A stretch of DNA of 64,000 nt from the NCBI GenBank assembly GCA_030549335.1, contig CM060188.1, positions 43,675,696 to 43,739,695 of the forward strand, in the 5' to 3' direction. How positions within the stretch are numbered: the stretch's first letter is position 1; each line of letters starts with the position of its first letter. The notes below the pieces were generated by a model that searched no databases, was not told where the DNA came from, and saw only the letters and a list, made by a program, of their open reading frames with translations. Positions 47,757 through 59,174 of the stretch are shown in pieces. The stretch comes from Pontederia crassipes. Taxonomy: Eukaryota; Streptophyta; Magnoliopsida; Commelinales; Pontederiaceae. The position numbers and the translations under genes were made by a program.

Positions 47757-50700
47757 GTCGTAGCATGTGAAGAACACCTCTCTCAGGTTGTCGTCGGGCC
47801 CCATAATCTGACCCACCCACCGGGCAAGGAGTGCCCAGTAGGTGCAGCAAAGATTCCGAACGTCCAATTCACCCTATAGATCCCAAACGCCCAATCCACC
47901 CTGTGAGGTGGGCCTACATATGTTGCTCCAAGCCACAAGGTGAATCCGACGGGTGGGGTTGCATCCCTGTCATAAAAATCTGCACCTCAAAGAGTCAATC
48001 TATGATAGTACCTATGTAGGCATCTGGAGCACCCGACATGAAGTAGATCGAGAGTGATGAGAGTACTGATCAGAGCAGAACAAGAGGACAGCCGCTAGAT
48101 AAGAGCCGAGCTCCAACCCAAAAGACGGCGCTCCCGCCACCCAATGATTGGAGTCTACCTCCGAAAGCCAATATGACGATCTGATAGAGGGAGTCCCAAG
48201 TAGGTGATATATATTGGCCCCAACAGGAGTGCGCAACTTCGTCGCACAGCGCAAAATGTCATCCATCACCATGCCAAAAGGAATGAAGTGATTATTTGAC
48301 ATGGTTGATCTCCTGGCCCGAAGTGATGCCAAATAGCTCCATCAAAATATCCACTTGCCTAGCCTCAGCCTCTGATCCCTCGACGAAGAAGACACTGTCA
48401 TCCGCATACTGAAGTAGAGGCACTAGCTTGCCAACAAAGCCTCTGAAAAGGCCGGTCAGGCATGCCTCCTGAGTGCATATGGCGAGGCCGTCAACCGTCG
48501 GTGTAAAAAGCATAGGTGCGAAGGGACACCTCTATCGGACACCTTGCGGTGGTTGCACCTAGCCCCGACCATTGACCCATTGATCAGGACTGAGAAAGAA
48601 GCAGTGGTGATACACTGCTTCATCCATGTAATCCAGGTCTTAAGGAAACCTCTCGTCTATGGAGAATCATAAGCTTTGGAGAAGTCAACCTTCCAAAAAA
48701 AGGCCCGACGATAGCTACGTCTTCACTGTGCTAGAATCTCAAAGGGATCTGTCGTGTACAAAGGCCGACTGAGCAAGATGGATGAGGTTTGGAAGCACCT
48801 CCAGAGGCAGATTAGTCAGTACCCGAGTCACCAGGAGATAGTTGGCATTAGATAAGCAATCGGCTGAAAGTCCTCCACTCTGTCCGCTGGCGTGAGCTTG
48901 GGAAGCATGAAAAGTAGGTATTGATTCATACGTTCCAAGGCCAGATTCTCACTCGAGAAATACTGGATCACTGTCATGACGTCCTCCCTCACCACGAGCC
49001 AGAACTCTCTCTAGAAGAAAATTGGGAAGCCGTCGGGGCCGGAGGACCCCTGGACATTGAGGTCATGGATCGTGTCAGTGACCTCCTCGTCAGCGATGAT
49101 CTGCACTAACATAGAAGACTGATTATTAGTAAGACAGATAATATCCTTAGGAGACCATCTCCACACCGACGGGGACGTCTCCTGGAGAAGTCCCGTTGAA
49201 AGAAGGCGATGGCGGTCTCGATATGATGGTGACCAGTAATCCTCTAGCCCATCACCTCCAGTTGGTCGATCCAATTTTCCCATCTCCGCAAGCTCGCATA
49301 TAAGTGAAAAAATCGAGTGTTGGCATCTCCCTCCTGAAGCCAAGTTTACCGGGAGCACTGCCTCCACTAGATCTTCACCGACGTGTCCTCCAACTGGATG
49401 GTCAACAGAGCCCACTTGTGCTGAGCCATCTCATCCTCCGTGAGATGGAGAGAGTCCTCCTCTCGAACAAGTTGGGCAATCACCTTGGTCCTCCATGCCT
49501 CCCGAACCGCCCGAATCTGTCTTTGGCAATTTTGAAGGAAATGCCTCAGGTTGTGGAGCCTACCAACAAAAGGAGTGGATTGCTCAAAACGAAAAAGGGA
49601 ATGTAGGGGCTGACTGTCTTCGAACCTCCACAGGAGGAGTGTATGATCAGAGAAATGTCGGTCCATGTGCCCCACCAGTTCCAAAGAGTCGAGGAATCTG
49701 TCGAGCCGAGATCTGGATGAGGGTGTCTTCGTGCTCCGCTAGGTGAATCTATAGTTCGTTGCTGAGAGGTCGGACAATGATTGAGAATAGATGAAGTCTC
49801 TGAACTCCTCTGCTCCAAGATCTCTCGCTTGACATTTGGTGGGGCGAGCATCCATGTCTAATGTGACATTAAAATCACTGCTGATCAGCCATCGACCATC
49901 CGAAAGATGGAGGCGGGCCGCTGATAGCTCCTCTCACAGAACCGGCCGAAGGGACCCCGAGCAGGGGTCGCAGATGCAGGAAAGGAGATAGGAGTAGCCA
50001 TTTGTGCTATGTCTCAAGTGGGTCGTCATCGAGAAACGAGCTGTCCAAGAGTCCACCATGGTAAATTGATCTGCCCGCCAACCGATGATACAACCCTTGA
50101 TTTCCCTACATAGCTAAGGGAGATGTGCTGGGAAAGTTGAGCACTACCGATCTGCTCATTTATCTCTGTGCTGCACTCCATGAGTTTACTCTCATGTAGG
50201 AAGACCAGCCTCCCACTCCCTCAAATAGTGACCAAGAGTTTGGCGCCATCCCGCATCATCGAGGCCGCGGACATATCTTCATGGGGAAACTGAAGTCGTC
50301 TAGTGCGTGGATGACCCATGACCCATTGCTAGCCGCCATCTGGAGCCACCCCGGGTGAGCACCAAGAACCGGGGGACGTTGAATTCCTAGCAGCCAACAT
50401 GTCGTTGGCCGTGGGCGAGGATGTCGCCTAATCAGCCTGAAACCAGTCCGGGCAGCGACGTCTTGGACGTCGGCGTCCAGCCCTCTAGGGTGGAGGGAGG
50501 GCCAGAGAGGGAAACTGTGTTTTGCTCATGGTAGACCCTTGGGTCTCTTGCGTCTGGGTGCCGTGGTGGTTTTCGGCAACGCGGCAGCGAGACTAGAGGT
50601 GCCAACTTCTTGGCGGCGGTAGACATGTGCGCATGCCAGGCTGCCATTCAACTCCCCATTCGCGATGGGGAGAACGCCGGCTCATGATTGAAGTATGGAG

Positions 50701-51450
50701 GTGAGGTTGGGTTGGGAAGAAGCTCGCCTGGCGGAGATAGGTCGACATTGGTGGAGGTGCCGGAGGAAAGCACGTCGGAGTGGGGAGGGGGGTGTGGGGT
50801 AGAGTGCCGCCCAGGTTGGGTTGCAGGAGGGGAGGACTCAGCCTAGGTTGTGATGGGGGTTCGGGTCGGGTGTTTGTAGTGGGGTGCATTGAGAGTGAGG
50901 TTTGGAGGAGGATTGCTGGCGGCTGAGGGCTGATGTGGTGGGGAGGTGGCTGTGTGGCGACGTAGTTTGCTGATACAGGTGGTTGTGGCGGTGTGAGGTG
51001 GCTGATGGGAGGGAGAGGTAGGGTGTTGGCAGGCGACAATTGTAGAAAGTACTTTAGCAGCTACAGTGTTTTGAATTAAAGGGGGAGTACATATTTTCAC
51101 GTGCTCCTCCCGTGTGTGCCTCGATGGGCGGTGGCCGACCGTGCATTTGTTACGCTGCATCGGCCCACGAGGTCGTCGGTTCATCGCATCGGAGTTGGAG
51201 CAGAAAGGAGTTGGTGCCATAGTGGAGGATGACTGTCGAGGGAAGGCAAGCACCGGTCTACATCGCTACCTCCACTGAGATGGCCAATAGGTCGGGCGAT
51301 CCCATCGTTGGCAAGGAGAGGGACAATGGGCATTCGAGGGTACGTACGACGGCCAGGACGACGTTAGGTTGCAGGAGATGAAAATGGCAAAATTCTTTTC
51401 CTTTAGTAATCCTCCTCCACGCCACGCCACGCCATGCCTTCAATTTCACT
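47757..51450 (-). mobile_element. LINE (L1/RIL-type), 5' part: endonuclease and reverse transcriptase
   Basis: Continues the LINE of 37676-38616 across the inserted LTR. On the minus strand, from about 50230 to 49550, an AP-endonuclease-like stretch reads VFLHESKL, then RWLISSDFNVTLDM, then HMDRHFSDHTLLL, matching the ETK, DFN and SDH boxes of LINE endonucleases in order. At about 49080-49015 SSGPDGFPIFF opens the reverse transcriptase, and LLQYADDSVFF near 48410 is its catalytic YADD box, followed by GLKIN-like GQEINHVK. Upstream, 50430-51250, is a Pro/His-rich region perhaps belonging to ORF1 or the ORF1-ORF2 spacer. The frame is broken many times, so it is inactive. The 5' edge is uncertain, and no flanking duplication was identified. 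Confidence 0.75.
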
Positions 51451-52908
51451 TTAACTTAAAGGAAGAGGACGAGAAGAGGAAAGGGAATTGTTCCGAGGAA
51501 GGCAAGCATGAACTTTAACTTGAATTGTTCGATCACAAAAAGTGGCAAAAATCTATTTAAAACATGATTTTAGAAAATTAAAATTTGAAACAACAAAGTC
51601 CCATAATTGTTTCTATATATAAGAACATATTTATTGTGAATTTTAATAAGTTTTAGGTGGAGTATTAATTATGTAGAATGAATACATAAAAAATGGAAAT
51701 AAGAAAAAGACTAGAGATGAAAGTGATTCGTGTTGGGTTATCTAAAATTAAAAATATCATCTTAAAATATTTTTTTTAAAAGAAAAACTACCCTTTAGGA
51801 GATTTGTTTTTTTTTTTTTGGATAGTTTTTTCGATACCTTATTTTATTCTAATATTATTATTAAAGTATAAAATAACTTAAAATTAAGGGAGGCCATTCG
51901 ATTCAACAAATGGTCCAATTTAGATCGTTGGATTAGGGCTGCCCAGCCTCCCCTCCTTGCGCAGTCGTCGTCAACTGATGAACGAAAAATCATACATTAG
52001 TTTGGATCATTTAATTTACATTTTTAGGAGTACTTTGTTATTAAGAAATGAGAGAATTGAATTATTTTTTATAAATTACTTTAAGCTTTGATTTCTATCT
52101 AAGTTTGAATAATTTTATTGCATGAAATCAAAACAAAAAGAAAATGATCGGAAACATGAAAATACAGCAAAAGCCACTGTCTTTTGCTAATGAAGCATGG
52201 ATAATGGCTTCTTCTAATGAAGTTTCCATACTATAAAAAATTTCTTTATGTTCTTTGCCAAGCTTCAAAAGATGATTTGCCAAACTAATCCATTCTCTTA
52301 ATCAGATTTGGTTGTCTATGATGTTCAATTTATCATTCCCTTTTGTAGTAGTGTTTAGAAGATCGTAGAAGCTCCTAAAGACTCGATCAATGGGGTTTTC
52401 CACATGCTATTATCTGACTGCCTAATAAACTTTTACAATTATCTGACTAGTTAATTATTTACAGACACTATTTGGCATGAACAAAAAAAGTAGCGTATTG
52501 AATAGCGGGTAACATTTTTTACCGAGTCAAAACACTACTGTAAGTGTTTGGTAAATATTTTTTAAAAAAATATCATTTAGAAGTTTGAATACAAAGCGTT
52601 ACATTATACTAGTTTATAGAGTATAGAGATAGTAATTTGATATTTTATTTCTATTATATTTTCATTTTTTCAAATTAAAAACCTTATTTAATTACTAAAC
52701 ATTGTATATTAATTTTTATTTAATATGTCACATATTTTATTTTACTTACAACCCAAATAATATTTTTATTTTGAAATAATAAATATTTGTATATTGAAAT
52801 GTTTTTTTAAAATAATACTATTCATAATAAAATATTATAAATTAATTATTATGAAAATAATGTGTATAAGAACAATCATAAATTATATGGTATGTTCATA
52901 CACAATGA

Positions 52909-52965
52909 TTATCCTCTAATTGAATCACAATCCTCTAATCGAGTCACAATCCTCTAATCAAATCG
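52909..52965 (+). repeat. Three tandem copies of a 20-bp unit
   Basis: The unit is ATCCTCTAATNRARTCACA, repeated nearly exactly three times. No function is evident. Confidence 0.8.
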
Positions 52966-53436
52966 TTAACTTTGTCAAACAAGACCATTGTCCAATAGGC
53001 CTTAATGGACGGTAAAATCTGTTAATTTTTTTTAAAAAAAATTATCCTTTTATTTTTTTCCCAAAATTTAATATTATTGTATCACAAAGTTCCATATTTT
53101 TATATTATTTTATTATTGTATCAATTAAATAATAAAACAACTAAGGCTTCATTAAAATTTTCCATTAATTTTTTGCATTTTTAATATTTTATTCTTTTCA
53201 TTTATTTTTATTTTTGGTTTTCTCATTAATAGTAGAACAAACTGAAATTAATAATAAATAGATTATTTATATTTTAAATTGTAATATTTTACAATTTTCA
53301 CTAATTTATTTACGTTTTTACTAGCATGCACTCAAGTCCTCAATAATGAATATTTAAGGCTAGTATTTGACCAGTATGGAGTCAGACTAAAAGACTAAAG
53401 AGTGAAACAATATTTTTCTATCCGAATTGACAACTC

Positions 53437-53592
53437 GGCGCCGTTTGGATAACTGAATAAAGTAAGGAATGAACTTTATTCTGCTTATGAGGGGCAAATA
53501 TGGTATTAAAAAAATTATCCCCAGAAAATGATTAGTCTTAAGAATAATTAATCCTATACTGGCTAATAATAAAAAGATACCAAACAGAGTCA
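53437..53592. mobile_element. Short Tourist-like MITE
   Basis: Left end GGCGCCGTTTGGATAAC and right end GATACCAAACAGAGTC are imperfect inverted repeats of the GTTTGG class. The 155-bp core is non-coding. No clean target duplication is seen. Confidence 0.5.
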
Positions 53593-54426
53593 AATCATGA
53601 TATATTAGTGCCATGGATTTTGAAACGCAATTCTACTATCCAATTGTACCCATCAAATCTGGTTAGTTTATGTTATTAACATACACAACATATAACAATT
53701 AGTTATCTTCAACTGTTTAACATTACTAACAGATTTGACGATCCAACTCTGTGATACTCTATTGACTATCAGATGTATATTTGACAAATAGGAGATATCA
53801 GATGGACACATTGAAAATTGTGTCAGTTATCCATCCAAGGTTCAATAATTTATGGAATGAATTTGGAGCGAATTCGAGTGGACTTGCCCGTTATCACGTT
53901 GTGGTGAACATTTTTATCATGAATTGCTGTATTGAACACAAGTAATACATATGCGTGAAGTCATGTTTTAGGCAGTAATTTGCTTCTTGTTTTAGGAAGT
54001 TATAATTCAGTGTGATAACCAGGAGATAATAAAAATAAAAATTGTGCGATAGCCAATTGAGCAACAATCAGTCACCACATGGTGTGTGCATCTCCATTAT
54101 CATTCAAAATGTTGATTAATGCCCAAAGACAAACATTTCTTAGTTTTTTCGACAAAGAGATAAACATCTATTATAAATAACTTTTTTTGTGACAAATTAA
54201 ATTATTAGTGCATCTGTAAATAAAATAAAACCAACCTCCATTTCCAAGATAGCCAACCTCCACCATCTTGATACCTCATGAAAATCGCGTGTAGCCTCCC
54301 ATTCATGTACTATTTCCTCATGAGACAAAACAGAAGTGTTTACCACATTTCTAAGTAATCTCTCCTCAGCTCAATCAGGCCATTTTTTTCATTTTTTTCT
54401 TTTGAAAGAAAGTTTAATCGAATTAG

Positions 54427-56400
54427 TTATAAGAAAACTGAGCTCAATCCAGGTACTTTACTCATTCCGCTATCTTCAATCAGGTTCTTGACTCCTTCCA
54501 TCTGATCCCACTTCCCTTGAGAAGCATATATATTGGAAAGAAGAATGTAGTACCCAGCATGCTTAGGCCCCAACTCCATTAGTTTCTTTGCCACTACTTC
54601 AGCCATGTCGATGTTTTGGTGCGTCAGACAAGCAGCAAGCAATGTGCACCAGATGCGAGGACCAACAGCACCTGGCATGACTTCGATGACCCTCTTTGCC
54701 TCTTGCAGTTCTCCGCTGCGGCCGAGAAGGTCAACTATGATACCATAATGTTGTGAATTTGGAGTAACATTGTGGACGTCGCTCATGCTATCGAAAATCC
54801 TTCTACCTTCAGCGATCAAACCCGAATGGCTGCATGCCGACAAGATGGACATGAACGTGACTGCATTAGGCCTAATGGACAACTGGATCATATGTTCATA
54901 CGTCGCAATCGCTTTGTGTCCAAGACCATGCATTCCATATGCTGCTATCATGCAACTCCATAGAACAACATCTTTCTCGTCTGTACTCTCAAAAACTTTG
55001 ATAGCATTATCCAAGCTTCCAGATTTGGAGTACAAATCCACTAGAGCAGCCATGACATAAGCCTTCCTGTCAAAGCCGCTGCTAACCAAGTACCCATGGT
55101 AACAAAGAGCCAAAGGAAGAATTCCCATCAGTGTGCATGCTGCAAGGACCTTTGCCATTGTAACTGCATCTGGATTGCATTGCTCTGATAACATATTCTG
55201 AAAAGCTCTCAGAGCCTCATCGGCGGAACAATTTTGAGCATATCCGCCAATCACGGCAGCCCACGAGACAACATCCTTCTTAGGCATTTGATGGAACACA
55301 TCCATGGCTTCTTTACAGCACGAGCACTTCATGTACATGTCAATAAGGGCAGTCGAAACGGACAGTTCTGAAACATAGCCTTTATACCGTGCAACCTGAT
55401 GCGCCTTCCTGCCCTCATCCAGATCAAGTGCCAACGCGCAAGCCTGAAGAACGCAAACTAATGTAATTGAGTTGGGCTCCAACCCAGCACTGCTCATCCT
55501 TTTATACGTGATCAAAGCTTCATCTGGATTACCATTTTGAGAATAACATGAAATCATGCAGCTCCAAGTGATGACATCTCTTCTAAGCATAGTGTCGAAC
55601 AACCTCGCTGTAGTTTCAGCAGCACCCACCTTAGCATACATGTTCAAAATTGCGTTCATCAGAGACATATCGTGCTGGAAGCCCATTCGTACAAGAAACC
55701 CATGACAGGACCGGCCGGCACGAAGGTCGCCCAACTGTGCGATCGCCGAAACTACGCTAACGAGCGTGACAGGATCAGGGACCACACGCTCTTCGACGAC
55801 CATTTCCGTAAAGAAGGCCACGGCCTCTTCAGCAAACCCATTATGCTGATACCCGGTGACCACCGCAGTCCAAAGCACGACATCCCGCTCCGGCAATTCT
55901 TCGAACAAGGCCACCGCGTCAGCCATCTCGCCACTCTTGGAGTACATCTCCACGAGCGCCGACCCAACGAACACGTCCGAGCGCGCTTTCCGGCTCTTGA
56001 TGACGAGACCGTGGACGGCCCTGCCGTGGCGGAGCTCCGAGAGCGCAGCACACGACCGGAGAGCGAGCGACAAGGTGAATTCGTCCGGGGCGCCGAAAAG
56101 ATGGGGGGAGCTTCTCATGCGGGAAAAGAGGCGGAGCGCCTCCGGCCATTGGCGGGAGCGCGAGTGGGCGCGGAGAGTGGCGTTGCAAAGGAAGATGTTC
56201 GGGCGGGACGTTTCGTCGAACAACTTGCGGGAGGAGTCGACGCGGCCGAGCTTGGCGTAGGCGGAGGCGAGGCAGGTGGCGAAGAAGCAGTCGGCGGCGG
56301 CGAGGAGGCCGGAGCGGAGGAGGGCGGCGTGGAGCTGAGCTACGGAGGCGGCATCTGCGGAGGAGGCTACCAGTTCGGTGAGACGGCCCCTTGCGCTCAT
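54427..56400 (-). CDS. PLS-class pentatricopeptide repeat protein with E domain
   Basis: Intronless, 657 aa. The only in-frame ATG before the repeats is at 56400, and a stop codon lies just upstream at 56445-56443. PLS-class PPR proteins bind organelle RNA and mostly act in C-to-U editing, sometimes splicing. Motifs of alternating P, L and S length run from about residue 10 to 580, e.g. VHGLVIKSRKARSDVFVGSALVEMYSKSG and DVVSWAAVIGGYAQN-type blocks. The C-terminus from residue 583 (IWCTLLAACLTHQNIDMAE... to VPGLSS) is an E motif; the chain stops at SSVFL, so there is no full E+ and no DYW deaminase. Such proteins need a DYW partner supplied in trans to edit. Overall layout recalls Arabidopsis At3g01580, a tentative match. 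The long plus-strand frame over its 5' end is a GC-driven shadow. No damage seen; target and organelle unknown. Confidence 0.9.
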   Translation of the reverse strand: MSARGRLTELVASSADAASVAQLHAALLRSGLLAAADCFFATCLASAYAKLGRVDSSRKLFDETSRPNIFLCNATLRAHSRSRQWPEALRLFSRMRSSPHLFGAPDEFTLSLALRSCAALSELRHGRAVHGLVIKSRKARSDVFVGSALVEMYSKSGEMADAVALFEELPERDVVLWTAVVTGYQHNGFAEEAVAFFTEMVVEERVVPDPVTLVSVVSAIAQLGDLRAGRSCHGFLVRMGFQHDMSLMNAILNMYAKVGAAETTARLFDTMLRRDVITWSCMISCYSQNGNPDEALITYKRMSSAGLEPNSITLVCVLQACALALDLDEGRKAHQVARYKGYVSELSVSTALIDMYMKCSCCKEAMDVFHQMPKKDVVSWAAVIGGYAQNCSADEALRAFQNMLSEQCNPDAVTMAKVLAACTLMGILPLALCYHGYLVSSGFDRKAYVMAALVDLYSKSGSLDNAIKVFESTDEKDVVLWSCMIAAYGMHGLGHKAIATYEHMIQLSIRPNAVTFMSILSACSHSGLIAEGRRIFDSMSDVHNVTPNSQHYGIIVDLLGRSGELQEAKRVIEVMPGAVGPRIWCTLLAACLTHQNIDMAEVVAKKLMELGPKHAGYYILLSNIYASQGKWDQMEGVKNLIEDSGMSKVPGLSSVFL

Positions 56401-56701
56401 ATATCTTCTCGTTTCTTCTGTGTGTTGCAAGCGGGGCACATTTTAGAACTGCATTAGGATTTATTTAAAATCAAAGATGTGGAATTAATCTCTATTGGAA
56501 GCGTTTTAGTAGTGGGATTTTCGATGTTTGGGTTGATGCGAGTGAAATTTTAGAAGATGAATTAATACTCTGAAATATGACGTAGATAATCAAGCAGAAT
56601 GAATTTTTTGTTAAAAATATTTGTTTCGTTATACTCATGTATAAATTTTAACTCAACTTTAGTTTTCAAACTTATTTAATTTAATTTAGGGATTAATGGG
56701 C

Positions 56702-57611
56702 ATGCCAATAAGGTGAAACGCCGTGCAACATCCAAAATCATAGCCGTCAAATGATTTGGACGGTACAGATCGCACACGAATGAAGACGCCCAAATCGTGA
56801 GAGCCTCTTCCCTCTCGATGATGGAAATGACGGCAGGATCCCACGACCCCCAGCATCTCCGACCGCTTGCATCTCCGATCCCAACATCTCCGACTGCGAT
56901 CTCCGCTCTCGACCCTTGCGAGTGCGAGCGCCGCCCTGATTCTCCGAGCCACGATCGAAATTTCCGGGCGCCTAACCAACCTCACGCGAGCGCCGGTGGC
57001 CCCCCATCATTCCCGACACCGCGCGACCTCTCCTCCTCCCCCTCGTTTCCACTCCGGCATCGGCTCCAACGATCGACATCCCCGACCCGCTACAAGCGCT
57101 TCGACGATCATCGTCCCAGATTTTGCGATCGCCGCCCCCGAACTCTGAAATCGCCATCCCTGAGGAATCTAATCCTATCACTGATCGTCTATTGATCGAT
57201 CGAGAGAGAGATGATTGTCGCCCTCCAAATCCCACCGTTGAGGTTGGTCCTGTCGTCGTCGATCATCGAGCGAGAGAAGATTGCATATGTGGGTGCTGAT
57301 GTCGGTGACCTACGAGCATCTGCTTGCGAGTGCCAACGACCTATGAGCGCCTGCTTGTGAGCGCCGGCCTGCGAACGCCGAAAACCCGTTCCTGCTTGCG
57401 CCGCCGACCATTGGCAAAGATCATCGCCGGTTGGGTGCCGCCGCTTACAGAGATCATCGTCAGTCGGGTGGGTTGCCGCTACAATCTCATCTGAACCGTC
57501 ATCTGGCGATCTGTTCTGAATCGTTCATCTTGGATTCAACGATTGAGAGACAGACATTGCACGACATTTCATAGTAAGGGTGTTGCACGTCCATTAATAT
57601 CTTATTGGCAT
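56702..57611. mobile_element. GC-rich segment with inverted ends, possible Mutator-like or pack-type element
   Basis: ATGCCAATAAGG at the left and CTTATTGGCAT at the right are inverted. Further inward GTGCAACATCC pairs with GGGTGTTGCAC, and ACAGATCGC with GCGATCTGT, at similar distances, giving roughly 100 bp of loose terminal inverted repeat. The interior (56860-57560) is strongly GC-rich with iterated CATCTCCGA and GAGCGCC words and no stable protein. Long inverted ends around a GC-rich gene-like core would suit a pack-MULE, but the expected 9-bp duplication was not found, so this is tentative. Confidence 0.4.
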
Positions 57612-59174
57612 ATTTTTATTTCTAGTTTTATTTTATTATTTTTTAATCTAACAACTTTTTGTTTTATTTTATTAGGTTACTGCCTTCGTTGTTTTTACAT
57701 TTTAATAGTCTAGACTTTAAGATTAGAAAATTTTAGAAACCGATAAAACTGAAAATTAATTAGTTCACTGTGTGAATTTTATTTTATTAAATAAGCTAGT
57801 AGTCTTATTTTAATTTGTTTTTATATTTTTCACTATAATTAATTCAGTATTAAAAAATAATTAGCCTTATTTTAATTTGGTTTATCCTTTTCACTATAAT
57901 GAATTTAATAAGAAAAAAATATTTTTTTGCGTAAATATTTAATGTTGCTTATTTTTCTACTAAATGTATTTTATTAAAAATATACTTCTTTTACTTTTAT
58001 GTTATTTTCTAGTATTTTTTAGTTAGATTCAACAACTGAAATTTATTTTATAGTTTATTGCATTTTAAATATTTATAACTTTATCTCGAATTTGAAGATT
58101 AATTTAATTAAATCCATATTTAAAAAAATAAAAGACTACCCCCTCTTTCATACAATATAAGGAAATAACCAATACTTGAAGCACTAATAATATCAAAAGA
58201 GAATTTCTATGAAATCGACAAGATGGATTAGAAAAAATATTCCAAAAGTGAGTTACATAAATAAAAATTCTTGAAAGGGAATTCTGCATATGATTTTTTT
58301 CAAAAGACAATAAAAATTATATTAGTTTTTAATACGAAAACAAAGAAATAATGCTATGAGGGAGATGTTTTATCTAAAATTCTGTACGCTTATTCAACAG
58401 CCTAATTATTGAACATGAGAAACTTATTATTCCGATTTTCGAGTGTTGAGTAAAAGTTAAACTATCATTACTTTTCTGAATGAGATGAAAGTATATAAAA
58501 AAACAAGTTTTTCTTTGCTTCCGAAAAATATCTTTTTCTCTCAAACATAAATAAGTAGATGTGGAACTATAACTGTAACATATATTTTATGAAAAAAGGA
58601 GCTTGTTGCTCATCCCGGTAGCTAAATTGTTGCCAAATATTCAGATAGTCATCTGAACATGCCAAAAAACAAAATAAACCGAGATTATTTGTCTAAAGGA
58701 AGATGTCATTGTCCAATTTGATTTGTGTTGGGAATTTTGTGATTTTTTTTAATATTTTGGAGGGGAGGGAAAATTACCAGCCAAAGGTAATTTACTGATT
58801 TACATCGAGTTGACTTTGAATGAAGGAGAAATAATTCTGTTCTCCACTATCCTCTTCTCTCTTGCCCACTTTTTCTTATCTTCTTCTCTATTTTGTTCTT
58901 CTATCCAAACTTGCATACACAAGTTATTGAGCAATGAAATGCAGAAGTCACACTGTGCTGCTGGCACTAAGATTTCTGTCCTGAATCCCATAAGAACTTG
59001 CATGTTTGCTTGATAGGAATGCCAAAACAATTGCAATCATCTCGGATTGATGATCTTGTTAAAGAGGAAAACTTTATTGACTACCTTCACAGAAACAAGT
59101 GTACAAATTTTTATTTGACATTCCTCAAAAGAGAAATTAATTTGCTTCTGAAATATGAGAGAAGACTTGGAACG
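57612..59174. other. AT-rich intergenic region
   Basis: No gene identified. Short open frames near 58.8-59.2 kb have no known domain; the last part may be 3'UTR of the RidA locus. Confidence 0.45.

Larger units (their letters stand above)
51451..54426. other. AT-rich intergenic region with small repeats
   Basis: No gene supported. Apart from the 20-bp tandem array and the MITE listed separately, the sequence is A/T-rich. Words like CACTATTTGGCATGAAC (52469) and AAGTGTTTGGTAAAT (52533) look like ends of another small Tourist-like MITE. The last 300 bp should contain the 3'UTR of the PPR gene to the right. Confidence 0.45.

Noticed and set aside
38612-47761. 5-bp target duplication for the solo copia LTR
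   Set aside because: Flanks ACTGT and GTCGT differ at three positions; an apparent inverted ACGACTGTTG/CAACAGTCGT match at the edges is more likely chance.
55672-56457. 261-codon open frame on the plus strand
   Set aside because: It lies antisense to the GC-rich start of the PPR gene, and its composition (Arg, Gly, Glu, Ala strings) is what the complementary PPR codons give. No domain.
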